Both the position numbers and the translations under genes were made by a program. A DNA stretch of 64,000 bases from an uncultured Clostridia bacterium (GTDB lineage Bacteria; Bacillota; Clostridia; Oscillospirales; Ruminococcaceae). The stretch spans positions 124,001-188,000 of the forward strand of contig CALZUA010000003.1 of NCBI GenBank assembly GCA_945829235.1, written 5' to 3'. The notes beneath the pieces are model-generated. The model was given only the letters and a program-made list of their open reading frames with translations. It searched no databases and had not been told where the DNA came from. Shown piece by piece: positions 6,826 through 17,446 of the stretch (its first letter is position 1; each line of letters starts with the position of its first letter).

Positions 6826-8142
6826 ATGAAACGATTCGTACTGGACGAGCTTCAGAAATGGAAAAGCTCAAAGCGCAGAAAGCCGCTGATTGTCAAGGGA
6901 GCTCGTCAGGTTGGAAAGACATGGGCGCTTCAGGAGTTCGGGCGCAGTTTCCCGGACGGTTACGCATATTTTAACTTCGATAAAGATGCAGAATATCGGC
7001 AGTTTTTTCAGTCAACAAAGGATGTTCGCCGCATATTGCAAAACCTCGCGATGGCAAGCGGACAGAAGATAACTACGGACACGCTGATAATCTTTGACGA
7101 AATACAAGCTTGCCCGGAGGCTCTAAACTCGCTTAAGTATTTCTGCGAAGACGCTCCGGAGTACTATGTGGCAAGCGCAGGTTCTCTTTTGGGTATAAAG
7201 CTGTCGCAGGGGTTTCCTGTCGGCAAGGTGGATTTTATGGAAATTGGTCCGATGACTTTTACGGAGTATCTTCTTGCGGACGGAGCGGAAAATCTTGCGG
7301 AATACTTGTCGGGGATAAACGAGATTGCTCCGATACCTGACGCATTTTTCAATCCGTTAGTAGAAAAGCTGAAAATGTATTTCGTTGTCGGCGGAATGCC
7401 CGAGCCGGTTCTTGTCTGGACAGAGGACGGCGATATCAAGGAAGCTGACCGTGTGCTGTCAAATATACTGATGTCCTACGAGAACGATTTTGCCAAGCAC
7501 GCTGACCCGACTGATGTTCCGAAAATACAGCTTATCTGGGACTCCCTTCCGTCACAGCTTGCACGGGAAAACAAGAAATTCCTGTACAGCGCAGTAAAGG
7601 ACGGCGCAAGAGCCAGAGAATATGAGAATGCTCTTAACTGGCTCTACAATGCGGATTTGGTGCGCAAAACATTTCGTATAAGCAAGTCCGGACTTCCGCT
7701 GTCTGCTTACGACGACCTGACAGCATTCAAAATCTATATGTCTGATGTGGGGCTGCTGCGTAAACATTCTCACCTTGCTACAAGCGCTTTTGCCGATTAC
7801 AACAGACTGTTCACGGAATTCAAAGGTGCGCTTACCGAGAACTTTGTTCTGCAAAGCCTGTCAAGACAGCTTGAAACCGAACCGAGATATTGGGCTGACG
7901 CTCCTTATGAGGTGGATTTTGTGGTGCAGCTTGACAATGACATAATCCCCGTGGAATGCAAGGCTGAGACAAATGTGAAATCAACGAGCCTGAAGAAATA
8001 CTCGAAGCAATATACGGAGCAAACTCCGATTATAGTGAGGTTTTCGCTGATGAACCTTTCTATGGACGGAAATCTGCTGAATATCCCGCTGTTTCTCGTT
8101 GACAGAGCAGGAGAGCTTATTCGATTGGCGATAAACAGATAA
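6826..8142 (+). CDS. ATP-binding protein, AAA_14/DUF4143 family
   Basis: KGARQVGKTWALQEF Walker A; IIFDEIQACPEAL Walker B; DUF4143-like C-terminus with VECKAE. Confidence 0.8.
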   Translation: MKRFVLDELQKWKSSKRRKPLIVKGARQVGKTWALQEFGRSFPDGYAYFNFDKDAEYRQFFQSTKDVRRILQNLAMASGQKITTDTLIIFDEIQACPEALNSLKYFCEDAPEYYVASAGSLLGIKLSQGFPVGKVDFMEIGPMTFTEYLLADGAENLAEYLSGINEIAPIPDAFFNPLVEKLKMYFVVGGMPEPVLVWTEDGDIKEADRVLSNILMSYENDFAKHADPTDVPKIQLIWDSLPSQLARENKKFLYSAVKDGARAREYENALNWLYNADLVRKTFRISKSGLPLSAYDDLTAFKIYMSDVGLLRKHSHLATSAFADYNRLFTEFKGALTENFVLQSLSRQLETEPRYWADAPYEVDFVVQLDNDIIPVECKAETNVKSTSLKKYSKQYTEQTPIIVRFSLMNLSMDGNLLNIPLFLVDRAGELIRLAINR

Positions 8143-8149
8143 ACGAACA

Positions 8150-8177
8150 GAGGCAAGAACAGGAGAGTTCTTGCCTC
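8150..8177. terminator. Bidirectional terminator-like hairpin between convergent ATPase genes
   Basis: GAGGCAAGAAC-aggaga-GTTCTTGCCTC. Confidence 0.6.
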
Positions 8178-8188
8178 GACTTGTGATA

Positions 8189-9508
8189 CTAAATAAACAT
8201 TGTAAGATAATGCGGAAGCGAGATTTTCCGCTCGTTCTCGCCGATATTTCCGCTTATCAGCTTGAAAGCAACCGACGGCGAGAAATTTTCGATGAATTGA
8301 TTGAGCGATTTTGTGGCGGTGTTGCCTGACTTAACCTCAATCGGTTCAACCTCGCCGTTTCTCTCGATAACAAACTCAAGGTTGGAATTGTCGTTTGGCT
8401 TATAGTAATGGAGCGAATAGCCGTTTTTTACAAGCGTTTCCGCAACAAAATTTTCATAAATTCCGCCTTTGGCAAAGCCTTTTAAATTGCCGTTCAGGAG
8501 AGCTTGCTTTGTCGCAAAACCGTACAGCGCAAGGAGCAAACCCGTGTCGTTTATATACACCTTGAATTCGCTGTCCTTTTCATACGCTTTGAGCGGAAGC
8601 ATAGGCGTTGTCGTGTTATAACAGATGTACGCCATATTTGCGTCGCGCAGCCACTGTATGCTGTCGCCGAATTTTCTTGCGGTCGCTTTGCTTTCAACCT
8701 CGGAATACTTGAACTTTTTATTCTCCTTGGCAAGCTGCCGCGGAATACTGTCATAGCACTTCCTTACCTTGACTTTCTCGGCACCTTTGGCGTGCTGCGA
8801 AATATCATCGGCATAGGACGCGAGAATTTTATCTTGGATTTCCTGAACGCGTGTAAAATCCTTGCGTTCCATAAAGTCCGCCACAACCTCTGGCATTCCG
8901 CCTACAACAAGATATTCATTTAAAATCGCCTCAAATTTCTCGTTTACCTCAAACGGTATCTTTTCTTTTGAATTAAAGAAATTCTTCAGATAGTCAACGG
9001 TATCCGAGCCGTACCCATAAGCCCACAAAAACTCCTCAAAGTCCAGCGAGTACATCATCAGCGGCTTTTCATATCCGACAGGAACCGACTCGACTTCCTC
9101 GACATCTTTGTCAGCGTCCTTGCCGTAAGCAAGTCCCAAAAGCGAACCCGACGCGATTACATCGTATCTGCCGTCCTCTGCGAGAAATTTGAGAGCGGTT
9201 CTCGCGTTCGCGCATTTTTGAATTTCATCGAGAAAAATCAGCGTCTTTCCGGGGATTAGCTTTACGCCGGGGATATTCGCGGTAATGCGCTTGTAGATTT
9301 CCTCGGCAGACTTGTCGCCCTCGAAAATGACCTTCAGGCTGCTTTGCATATGAAAATTGATTTCGACAAAGCTCTCGTATTCAGCCTTTGCGAATTCGCG
9401 CACAAGATAGGTTTTTCCGACCTGCCTTGCGCCTTTTATCAGCAGGCACTCCTTGCCTTTGTTGTTCTTCCACCTGAGCAGTTGCTCGTACATTTTTCGC
9501 TTAAGCAT
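8189..9508 (-). CDS. ATP-binding protein, AAA_14/DUF4143 family
   Basis: IKGARQVGKTYLVREF Walker A; LIFLDEIQKC Walker B; EPIEVKSG. Confidence 0.8.
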   Translation of the reverse strand: MLKRKMYEQLLRWKNNKGKECLLIKGARQVGKTYLVREFAKAEYESFVEINFHMQSSLKVIFEGDKSAEEIYKRITANIPGVKLIPGKTLIFLDEIQKCANARTALKFLAEDGRYDVIASGSLLGLAYGKDADKDVEEVESVPVGYEKPLMMYSLDFEEFLWAYGYGSDTVDYLKNFFNSKEKIPFEVNEKFEAILNEYLVVGGMPEVVADFMERKDFTRVQEIQDKILASYADDISQHAKGAEKVKVRKCYDSIPRQLAKENKKFKYSEVESKATARKFGDSIQWLRDANMAYICYNTTTPMLPLKAYEKDSEFKVYINDTGLLLALYGFATKQALLNGNLKGFAKGGIYENFVAETLVKNGYSLHYYKPNDNSNLEFVIERNGEVEPIEVKSGNTATKSLNQFIENFSPSVAFKLISGNIGENERKISLPHYLTMFI

Positions 9509-9823
9509 AATTTCCCCTCGCTTTCCCTTTTATCTTACCATATTTTTTGCAAAAAATCAAGTGTTATGCATAAAATCGGGTAATAAAATTTGCGAATTAT
9601 GCAGATTTTCTGGTATTGTTTTAAGATGGTTTTGCATATTTTCGGATGTTATCACGCATTATAAAATGTTTTTGGCTATTTTTCCGCAGTAACGAAAAAC
9701 TCATTCCAAGCCTATTCTAAATTAACATAACAATTCATCGAAAATGGTAGAAAACCGTTAACCTCACTGATTAAGCCGCTCCAAGCGAACATATCAGTAA
9801 AACACACCAAAGGAGGCGTTTTA

Positions 9824-10012
9824 ATGTACAGTATGTTTAGCGAGTACAAGGATATCGTAACCATCGAGGAATTACAGGAAATGCTGCGCATCGGGCGTAG
9901 CAAGGCTTATCAGCTTCTGCGAAGCGGCAGTATAAAGGCTTTTCACAACGGCAGGGTTTGGATGATACCGAAAAAGTCGGTGATTGAATATGTAATGGAA
10001 CGGTGTAGGTAA
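9824..10012 (+). CDS. Small excisionase-like helix-turn-helix protein
   Basis: IVTIEELQEMLRIGRSKAYQLLRSGSIKAFHNGRVWMIPKKSVIEYV (HTH_17 pattern). Confidence 0.7.
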   Translation: MYSMFSEYKDIVTIEELQEMLRIGRSKAYQLLRSGSIKAFHNGRVWMIPKKSVIEYVMERCR

Positions 10013-10160
10013 ATAATAGGCATACGACCAATCATCGGAAAATGGTAGCACTTTTCGATATATCGAAAACTATTGCTAAAATTGGTTTGACTTTTCGGTA
10101 AAACTGTAAGATAGTTTCTATCAGAGATTTTCTGCTTTCCGAATAAAAGTGAATATAATT

Positions 10161-10189
10161 AACGGCAGGGGCTTTGGGCTCCTGCCGTT
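10161..10189 (+). terminator. Rho-independent terminator-like hairpin
   Basis: AACGGCAGG...CCTGCCGTT followed by TTTTA. Confidence 0.5.
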
Positions 10190-10261
10190 TTTATCTTATA
10201 CAGCCGTAATCGAGTGGGTAGAATTATCGGCTGATTTTCGTACATTTATTTAATACATGAA

Positions 10262-10975
10262 CTACAATAGTTCTCTGCGTTGGAAATGGAAATAAGGATA
10301 AAAACTGTTAAAATCGCCATGACATACGACTTTCTGAGGGTCTGCAATATGCCTCATAATAAGGGCTTTCCTTTCAAGTGAAAGGGAATCGATTGGCGAA
10401 TCGTAGTCGATAGGCGTCCTCCTCAAATCGCTTTTTTCAGCCAGCTCCTTATATATGGTTTCAAAATGATTAAACAACACCATAAAATCGCGATGGTTAT
10501 CAAGTGCTTTACTCGGGTCAAACCCATATTTTTGAGTATATTCTGATATAAACCTGTTTAGTGTTATGAAAGCAATGGAAGGAAACGTAGTTTTTACAGC
10601 TCGGAATAGTTTTGAATAGTGATATTTGTCTTCGACCAGTAAAAATAGAAAATCAATTTTAGAATGAAGCATATAATCTGATTTTACCATTTTCATTATC
10701 CCCAGTGGCATGTATTCCAGATATGTGTCCATTTCTTTATTCTGATCATTATCAGACAAAACAATAATGGCATAATGAACCAGAAAGAATCCAAATACAC
10801 GTTCAATATATCTCAGGTACTCGTCGCATAGTTCAGGCGGCAATTTAGGAAAATCGTGCCGGACATTGGTTCTATATGTTTCAGGCTCATTTTGTATTTG
10901 GGGCAGAAAAACTTCATTAAGCGTATCCCTAAGCGACTTCAGAAATAATAAGGTTATCTCACTATAATCATTCAT
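10262..10975 (-). CDS. Hypothetical protein (237 aa)
   Basis: Intact ORF, no family recognised. Confidence 0.6.
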   Translation of the reverse strand: MNDYSEITLLFLKSLRDTLNEVFLPQIQNEPETYRTNVRHDFPKLPPELCDEYLRYIERVFGFFLVHYAIIVLSDNDQNKEMDTYLEYMPLGIMKMVKSDYMLHSKIDFLFLLVEDKYHYSKLFRAVKTTFPSIAFITLNRFISEYTQKYGFDPSKALDNHRDFMVLFNHFETIYKELAEKSDLRRTPIDYDSPIDSLSLERKALIMRHIADPQKVVCHGDFNSFYPYFHFQRRELL

Positions 10976-11446
10976 ACAACCGCCCTCCCAAAAATGTTTA
11001 ATAGTATATTATACCATATTATCTTCATTTTGTCAATGAAAATTTTTAGTGAAAAGTTGTCGTTGAAAAATGACTGGAATAATTCTATACTGATAACAGG
11101 AAAGCAAATGCTTTCATATAATCCCGAAAGGAAGAATAGCAATGAACTATTCGCAACATACATAGCTGTACAATCCAGTATCAGAATGCTTACAGTCAGA
11201 GGAAGTGTTTTGGTATCTAAAGAACAAAGTCTGCCAAAACCATACTCATGTTTTTCTGTTGCTAAAAACGAGTATCAATGACAAAATAAATTTCTCAAAT
11301 CAAATGCTCCATTTCGGAGAAATACAATCAGCTCGTCTGCTTGAGATACTGTTTGAAAAACACCTTAGCCTACTCTGGTGTCTGTTGACGTATGAACTCT
11401 TCGGGTTTTCAATGACATATTATCTATATGAAGGAGGAATTAACCT

Positions 11447-11758
11447 ATGGACACAAGCAATGTAACATTAAACCCGGCAATTAAGGCAAGCTCGGAAAAG
11501 AAGTATCCTCTGTACGACACGCCCGGCGGAATTACCAAGCGCTGTCGTGAGGAGAACATCGGCATTTCCGAGAGCAGCATCCGTTTCCTCTGCAAGAGCG
11601 GAGCAATCCCCAGCATTAAGATAGGCCGCAAGACGCTTATCAACTGGGAAGTGTTCTACAAGTACATTCAGAGCGGCGGGACTGTTCAAAAGCAGGAAAA
11701 GCCCGCAGTTGAAACGGCGGTCGGAATTATTCCCTTGCCCGCGAAGATAAGGAGGTGA
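11447..11758 (+). CDS. Excisionase-like DNA-binding protein
   Basis: ISESSIRFLCKSGAIPSIKIGRKTLINWEVFYKYI; directly upstream of integrase. Confidence 0.65.
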   Translation: MDTSNVTLNPAIKASSEKKYPLYDTPGGITKRCREENIGISESSIRFLCKSGAIPSIKIGRKTLINWEVFYKYIQSGGTVQKQEKPAVETAVGIIPLPAKIRR

Positions 11759-11764
11759 TGAATT

Positions 11765-13174
11765 ATGGCGTCTGTTGAGAAGAGAGGCAAGAGCTATCGT
11801 TTCAGGGCTTCCGACGGCTTTGACCCCAAAACCGGCAAGCGTCGGTTTATCGAGGAAACCTGGATTCCGCCCGATAATATGACCGAGCTGCAGATTGAGA
11901 AGGAGGTTAACCGCAAGAAAGTTCTGTTTGAGGAAAAGTGCCGGCGGCGAGGCAAGCTCGACCAGCACATGACCTTCTCCGAATTTGCGGATTACTGGAA
12001 CGAGCACTACGCCTCGAACAGCCTGAAAAGCACCACGCATTCGCAGTACAACCTGCTCCTCAAGCGCATTCTTCCCGCGTTTGGGCATTTGCGAATGGAG
12101 CAAATCGGTCCGGAGCACATCAACGCTTTTATGGATATGCTTCGGCAAGACGGCGTGCGAGTTGACGGGGTTTACGTCTGTCAAGTGGATTTCAAGCGGT
12201 TCATCAAGGACAACGATATATGTCAACAAAAGCTCTGCGATATCGCGGGAATCGGGACTTCCACTCTCGACAAGCTCTGCAAGGACGGGAGAGTAAGCAA
12301 AGTAACTGCACAAAGGCTTTGCGATGCGATGGAAATCAGCGTCGAATTGATGTTCAAGCCCGAGGCTCTCACCAAGCCGCTCTCTGCAAAAACGCTGCTT
12401 CACCACTTTCGGCTGCTGCGGTCAATGTTTGAAAAAGCGGTTAAATGGAATATTGTGTACAACAATCCGTGCGACCGCGTTGACCCGCCAAAGCTCAAGC
12501 GCAAAGAGGCTCGTTATCTCAACGAGGACGAGGCAATTCAGCTGATGAAGGCGCTCGACAACGCTCCCTCGCAGTACAGAATGATGGTTTATCTGATGAT
12601 TTGCACGGGAGCAAGGCGCGGGGAAATCTGCGGGCTTGAATGGGACGACGTAAACTGGGAATCGGGGAAGATACATATTCGGCGAAATTCGCTCTATCTT
12701 CCCGAAAAAGGTATGTACGAGGACACCCCGAAAACCGAAAGCTCCGACCGAATTGTAAGCATTTCCGAATCTGTGATGAAAATGCTGCGCGAGTTCAAGG
12801 CAGAACAGGACAGGACGAAAGCGATTATGGGAGAGGCGTGGGAGGAGCACAACAAGCTGTTCACGCAGTTTCGCGGCAAGCCCATTCACCCGCTCACGAT
12901 AACCAAGTGGCTCGCAAAATTCTGCAAGGACAACGGTCTCCCCCACACTACCCCGCATATGCTTCGGCACACCTCGGCAACTCTCCTGCTTATGCAGGGA
13001 ATTCCGCTCAAGGCGGTTTCCAAGCGGCTCGGTCACGCGCAGCTTTCCACAACGGGCGATATCTACGGGCATAGCCTGTCTTCCGTTGACGAAATCGCCG
13101 CCGATGCGCTTGACAATATGCTAAACCCCTCGGACAAGCTCCGCCGCAAATGTGATGACGACAGCGGCAAGTAG
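11765..13174 (+). CDS. Tyrosine site-specific integrase with inserted HTH-like segment
   Basis: GARRGEICGLEW, HMLRHTSATLL, LGHAQLSTTGDIYGH catalytic motifs. Confidence 0.9.
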   Translation: MASVEKRGKSYRFRASDGFDPKTGKRRFIEETWIPPDNMTELQIEKEVNRKKVLFEEKCRRRGKLDQHMTFSEFADYWNEHYASNSLKSTTHSQYNLLLKRILPAFGHLRMEQIGPEHINAFMDMLRQDGVRVDGVYVCQVDFKRFIKDNDICQQKLCDIAGIGTSTLDKLCKDGRVSKVTAQRLCDAMEISVELMFKPEALTKPLSAKTLLHHFRLLRSMFEKAVKWNIVYNNPCDRVDPPKLKRKEARYLNEDEAIQLMKALDNAPSQYRMMVYLMICTGARRGEICGLEWDDVNWESGKIHIRRNSLYLPEKGMYEDTPKTESSDRIVSISESVMKMLREFKAEQDRTKAIMGEAWEEHNKLFTQFRGKPIHPLTITKWLAKFCKDNGLPHTTPHMLRHTSATLLLMQGIPLKAVSKRLGHAQLSTTGDIYGHSLSSVDEIAADALDNMLNPSDKLRRKCDDDSGK

Positions 13175-13385
13175 CTTCCGAAAACGTGACAGCTGCGGGA
13201 TAATCCGTAGCTCGTCGCGAAATTTAACAAGCCCGCGCTTGTTTTTTGTTCGATGAAAGAAAATGATTTTTGTTTGAAAATTCCACCTTTTCTGTAAAAT
13301 ATTTTTGGAAACGCCCCAAAACGCGGGTTTTTCGGGTAGTATTCGGTTTATTTTTTTGAAAAGGTGGAAAAAAGGAGGAAATATT

Positions 13386-16160
13386 ATGGATACGAATGAA
13401 TATCCAAATCCGTTTGTGGTTTCTGGCGACAATATTCCCAGCCAACCGGCTAATACGCAGCAGCCCAATCAAGATGTCTATGTTGCCGCACCGCTGATGT
13501 CGAATGTAAGCGATTCATTTCATAATGCGAGAGAGTCGAACAAGTCACACTGCACCGTTGTCAAGGAAAATGGTCGTATGCTGCTGATTTATCATTCCGT
13601 TAAGGAGAAGGAAAACGTTTCAAACGAAATGAACTCGCAAATTGTTTATCCGACTTACCAATACAGTTATTATATCGCGCCGCCCTTTCCGCAGAAAATC
13701 AAGCACACGGGCAAGGTTACCGAGAAAAACAAAATTGAGGTGCTTTGTAATGGGACGGTTGATGTTTTGGGAAAAGAGCGCATAACATACGACGACGGTG
13801 CCGTCAAAGATTTGGTTTGGCTGCAAATCTTCGCGCCCGCCTGTGTCGCGGTTAACGTTCAAGCTACGCAGGAAATTCTGCAAAAATCCAAGATGCTGAA
13901 GGAGCTGCTTGAGGCGAACGGAATAATCGTCCACAAGCCCGAAAAGCTGTCCTATCTTTGCGAATATCTTTCAGCGCAAATGCGGTTTGTTTCGTACAAG
14001 GAAATACACAATGGTTTCAGCATTTCGGAGAACAGGATTTTGCATAGCGATGAAGACGAGATACTCCAATCCGCTTGCGAGGTGATGGACTGCAAAACAC
14101 GGTTCGGGCTCAAAGACAAGCGAGTTAATCTTGCGAACGGAGCGATGCTGTTAATCAACAGCTATGCGGAAATAAGACAGCCGCTCGACTGGATTAAGCA
14201 CAAGGCAAATCCCGTAATTGTGCTGAAATGCGATAATATTGACGCTGCAAAGGACGTTCTGAAAAGAGCGTTTCCCGATGTCCCGCAGATTGCTCTCGGT
14301 CGGAATTTTGGGAAAAATCTGGAGTCTGTTGAGGGAAATCTTGCGTTTATTATCGCCGATTCCGCAAGCACTTATTTTGCAGACAGGCTGATTGAGATTT
14401 TGGACAAATCGGGCAGCGAGGGCTCGGCAAAAATCAACTGTCTGCCGATTGTTGTGACTGTATCTGGAAACCTGTTTAAACGCGAAAGCAACAGAATTAT
14501 AGGGGTTAAGCTGGACGACACCCTCGGTGAGCACTCAAACAGGGTTGCCCTTTGGTTTATGAAAAGGCTGATTTCCGAGAGTGGATTTTTGACAATGCAG
14601 ACACTTTCTGAAAATTACAAGCATTTCTCTTCCCTGCTTGACAGCGACGCGAGATTAAACGATGTTTCGGCGCCGTTTTTCGCCGCACTTCTTGCTATTT
14701 ATGACGTTTTTGTTTCATCGTGGGAGCTTGAACCGAGTGTACATAAAAAGCTCGTTGACGATATGACTAATTATCTTATCGAAACCGATGAGGGCGGAAC
14801 AGATTCGATTGTCGAGCGGCTTAAATCTGTGATAATGAAGAACCGCGAAATACCCGTGTTTGACCGAGCGAAATGCCACGATATTTCTCCGAGCGGCATT
14901 ATTCTTGTGGATAACGAGAAAATTTCTCTCGACAACAACAGCTTTGCGAAATTCTCCGAACTGTGCGAATTTGAGAAACCGAGAAATTTCGCAGAGGCGT
15001 TGAAAGCAGAGGGCTTGCTGTTGACTGACGGAAAGCTCCAGAAAAAAGTTTCTCTCCCGAAAGCGGGGAAAAGCGAGAATATGTACTGCATCGCAATCGA
15101 CAGGCTCTTTGAATACGGCGAGCAGATTCCCGAAACCGACGAGTACGCTTATGGTGCGCCTGAGGTTCAGCTTCGTTTGGGCAAAACGACCGCTGACAAT
15201 CCGCTTTATTTCACGCTTAACAAAACGGACGGTTCGCAGAACGCAAACGTTTATATTTCGGGTTCTTCGGGCTGCGGAAAAAGTACACTTCTCCGTCAAT
15301 GGGCGAGAGAATCCGCTCGAAACGGGCTTGAAACCGTGATAATTGACACCGACGGGCAATTCGCACAAGCGCTGAAGGGTGACAACGTGTTGGTATATAG
15401 CATCGGCGAGGAATACGGAATTTCCTCGTCGGCATCGGGGAAAACGCTGATTGCCGCCGCAAACGCTAGCGCCGGACTTTCGGAAAAGCAGAAAAACAAG
15501 CTAAAGGAACTTTCCTGTTCCTTTAACAAATGCAACTCCTTGAACGAGCTTTTTGCAAGTTTTGCCGAAAAGGTTTCCGAAGATGAATCGGGTATTCTTG
15601 AAAATGTTTGCGATGCGTTGCAAGAAAGTGGTGTCACAAACGGCAAGGCGCTTGATTGGAATGATATTTGCATTTCAGAATTTATATCGGTGCTGGATTT
15701 CTCCGCGCTTGATGTGCCGAATATCAAGCCGTTGCTTGACCTTATTCTTGAGGAACTGTTTGCTCACAAAAAGGCAAAGAAGGCAGACAGCGTTGTAACC
15801 TGCACGCTGATTCTGGACGAGGTGCAGAATTTCAACTTGGACGGCACCTCGCCGCTCGCCGCAAGTATTCTCCGTCAGGGACGAAAATTCGGCATTTCCG
15901 CGGTTATGGCAACGCAGTACCTCTCCTCCGATGACGCGAAAAACATCGGAAAGCTCCTCAAACAATGCGAGAGTTTCTGCTCGTTTAAGCCGGCAAACGC
16001 TTCCGACACGCTGAAAATGATGAACCTCGAGAAAAGCAATGACGCAGAGTGCTGCCTCAACAATCTTGAAACGGGCAGCGCGGTCGTGAAGGGCGCGTTT
16101 TCAACGGACAGGTGCAGTATAAAATATCCTATTGTGTTGTTTGTCGAGAATGATGAATAA
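13386..16160 (+). CDS. Large P-loop ATPase, HerA/VirB4/FtsK-like C-terminal domain
   Basis: YISGSSGCGKSTLLRQWARE...VIIDTDGQF; LILDEVQNF; ILRQGRKFGISAVMATQYLSS; start after AAAGGAGG. Confidence 0.65.
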   Translation: MDTNEYPNPFVVSGDNIPSQPANTQQPNQDVYVAAPLMSNVSDSFHNARESNKSHCTVVKENGRMLLIYHSVKEKENVSNEMNSQIVYPTYQYSYYIAPPFPQKIKHTGKVTEKNKIEVLCNGTVDVLGKERITYDDGAVKDLVWLQIFAPACVAVNVQATQEILQKSKMLKELLEANGIIVHKPEKLSYLCEYLSAQMRFVSYKEIHNGFSISENRILHSDEDEILQSACEVMDCKTRFGLKDKRVNLANGAMLLINSYAEIRQPLDWIKHKANPVIVLKCDNIDAAKDVLKRAFPDVPQIALGRNFGKNLESVEGNLAFIIADSASTYFADRLIEILDKSGSEGSAKINCLPIVVTVSGNLFKRESNRIIGVKLDDTLGEHSNRVALWFMKRLISESGFLTMQTLSENYKHFSSLLDSDARLNDVSAPFFAALLAIYDVFVSSWELEPSVHKKLVDDMTNYLIETDEGGTDSIVERLKSVIMKNREIPVFDRAKCHDISPSGIILVDNEKISLDNNSFAKFSELCEFEKPRNFAEALKAEGLLLTDGKLQKKVSLPKAGKSENMYCIAIDRLFEYGEQIPETDEYAYGAPEVQLRLGKTTADNPLYFTLNKTDGSQNANVYISGSSGCGKSTLLRQWARESARNGLETVIIDTDGQFAQALKGDNVLVYSIGEEYGISSSASGKTLIAAANASAGLSEKQKNKLKELSCSFNKCNSLNELFASFAEKVSEDESGILENVCDALQESGVTNGKALDWNDICISEFISVLDFSALDVPNIKPLLDLILEELFAHKKAKKADSVVTCTLILDEVQNFNLDGTSPLAASILRQGRKFGISAVMATQYLSSDDAKNIGKLLKQCESFCSFKPANASDTLKMMNLEKSNDAECCLNNLETGSAVVKGAFSTDRCSIKYPIVLFVENDE

Positions 16161-16279
16161 TGAAATGACGGCTGTCGGGGTTCCGGCAGCCGTTTTCTGC
16201 ATATTTTCAAAAAGCGATAATCTTTTGAATCTTTTCGTATGACTTGCGAGGTAGGCAGCTTATTTCTGTTTTATGATAA

Positions 16280-17446
16280 TTATTCTTCTATCACAATATC
16301 GCGAGCGATTTCTTTGAATCGCTGCGCATTTTCCGTGTGAACGGGAATAAGAACTGTGGGATTTACTCTTTCAATCAGTTGACTGATAGCAGTTTCATCT
16401 GCGTGACCGCTTGTGTGTAGAGTATCGATATGAAGCCCCATTTTTTCACACTCCGACAAAAACTGTTTCATACTATCGTTTTCACGGTAGCCGCTCCAGA
16501 ATGAGTAAACAAGAATTCCGTCCCCAAAAGACATCTTATCGGAAAGCGATTTCAGATAAGCGAGCATTGTCGTCCTGACGCACATTACAAAGTGCATTTT
16601 GGATATTCCGTCTTTGCCGACTTTTCGCTGATATTTTTCTATAAATTCGTATTTTGACGGGTTGGTTATGAAAGCATATACATCGCTGAATTTCGGGTTT
16701 GGAATATGCTCGCCTGCGGCTGTGGTAATTTCCGCCATATATGCGTCCTCAAGAAAAACTCGCCCCGTTCTCTTTGCCGCGCGATACATAGTCACTATTC
16801 TGTCTATATTCATTGACGATTGAAGTACAAAACCAGGGCCTTTATGCTCCGAAAACAGCTTAACTGCCTTTTCTTCAAGCTCCGTTTCGGTCTGCGGGAT
16901 ATATCCGTCCCTTGAAAGCGTTGTTCCCTCGCAAATCAGCTTGTCAACCTTTGTGGGGAGCGAATTTAACAGCATACCAAACGGTTTTCTGCCGTTTGAA
17001 CGGAAATCTCCCGTATATAGTACGGTTTCTCCGTCTACCTCGCAGAGAAGCATATAGCTGTCAAAAGCGGAATGGTCGCAGAGAAAGGGCGTAACAGAAA
17101 TATCGCCGACAACAATTTTCTGCTTGTGGCGAAGAAATCCCGTAGGAGTTATCGTTTCCCGCTTTTTGTAGCGGTCGGACGCTCTGATTATATTACAGCA
17201 GCCCTCGCCCATATACACGGGGATATCCTTGTGTGCGTGATAAACAAGTCCAAGGTGGTCGGCGTGATAGTGAGAAACAAAAACAGCGTCATAACCCGCA
17301 AAATCGAACAAATCCCGAATATCGGGCAGCTCGTTTTCGCCGTCAAGCTCAAGCCCTGCGTCAAGCAGGATTTTGGTTTTTTCTGTGGAAATCTCTATGA
17401 TGTTTCCGCCAATCTGATTTTTGCCCCGTATGATATGTACTTTCAT
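16280..17446 (-). CDS. MBL-fold (beta-CASP/RNase J-like) metallo-hydrolase
   Basis: VFVSHYHADHLGL; LYTGDF; HTSGHADETAI; LIPVHTEN. Confidence 0.75.
   Translation of the reverse strand: MKVHIIRGKNQIGGNIIEISTEKTKILLDAGLELDGENELPDIRDLFDFAGYDAVFVSHYHADHLGLVYHAHKDIPVYMGEGCCNIIRASDRYKKRETITPTGFLRHKQKIVVGDISVTPFLCDHSAFDSYMLLCEVDGETVLYTGDFRSNGRKPFGMLLNSLPTKVDKLICEGTTLSRDGYIPQTETELEEKAVKLFSEHKGPGFVLQSSMNIDRIVTMYRAAKRTGRVFLEDAYMAEITTAAGEHIPNPKFSDVYAFITNPSKYEFIEKYQRKVGKDGISKMHFVMCVRTTMLAYLKSLSDKMSFGDGILVYSFWSGYRENDSMKQFLSECEKMGLHIDTLHTSGHADETAISQLIERVNPTVLIPVHTENAQRFKEIARDIVIEE

Noticed and set aside
11468-12406. 312-aa minus-strand ORF opposite excisionase and integrase
   Set aside because: Antisense to two well-supported genes.
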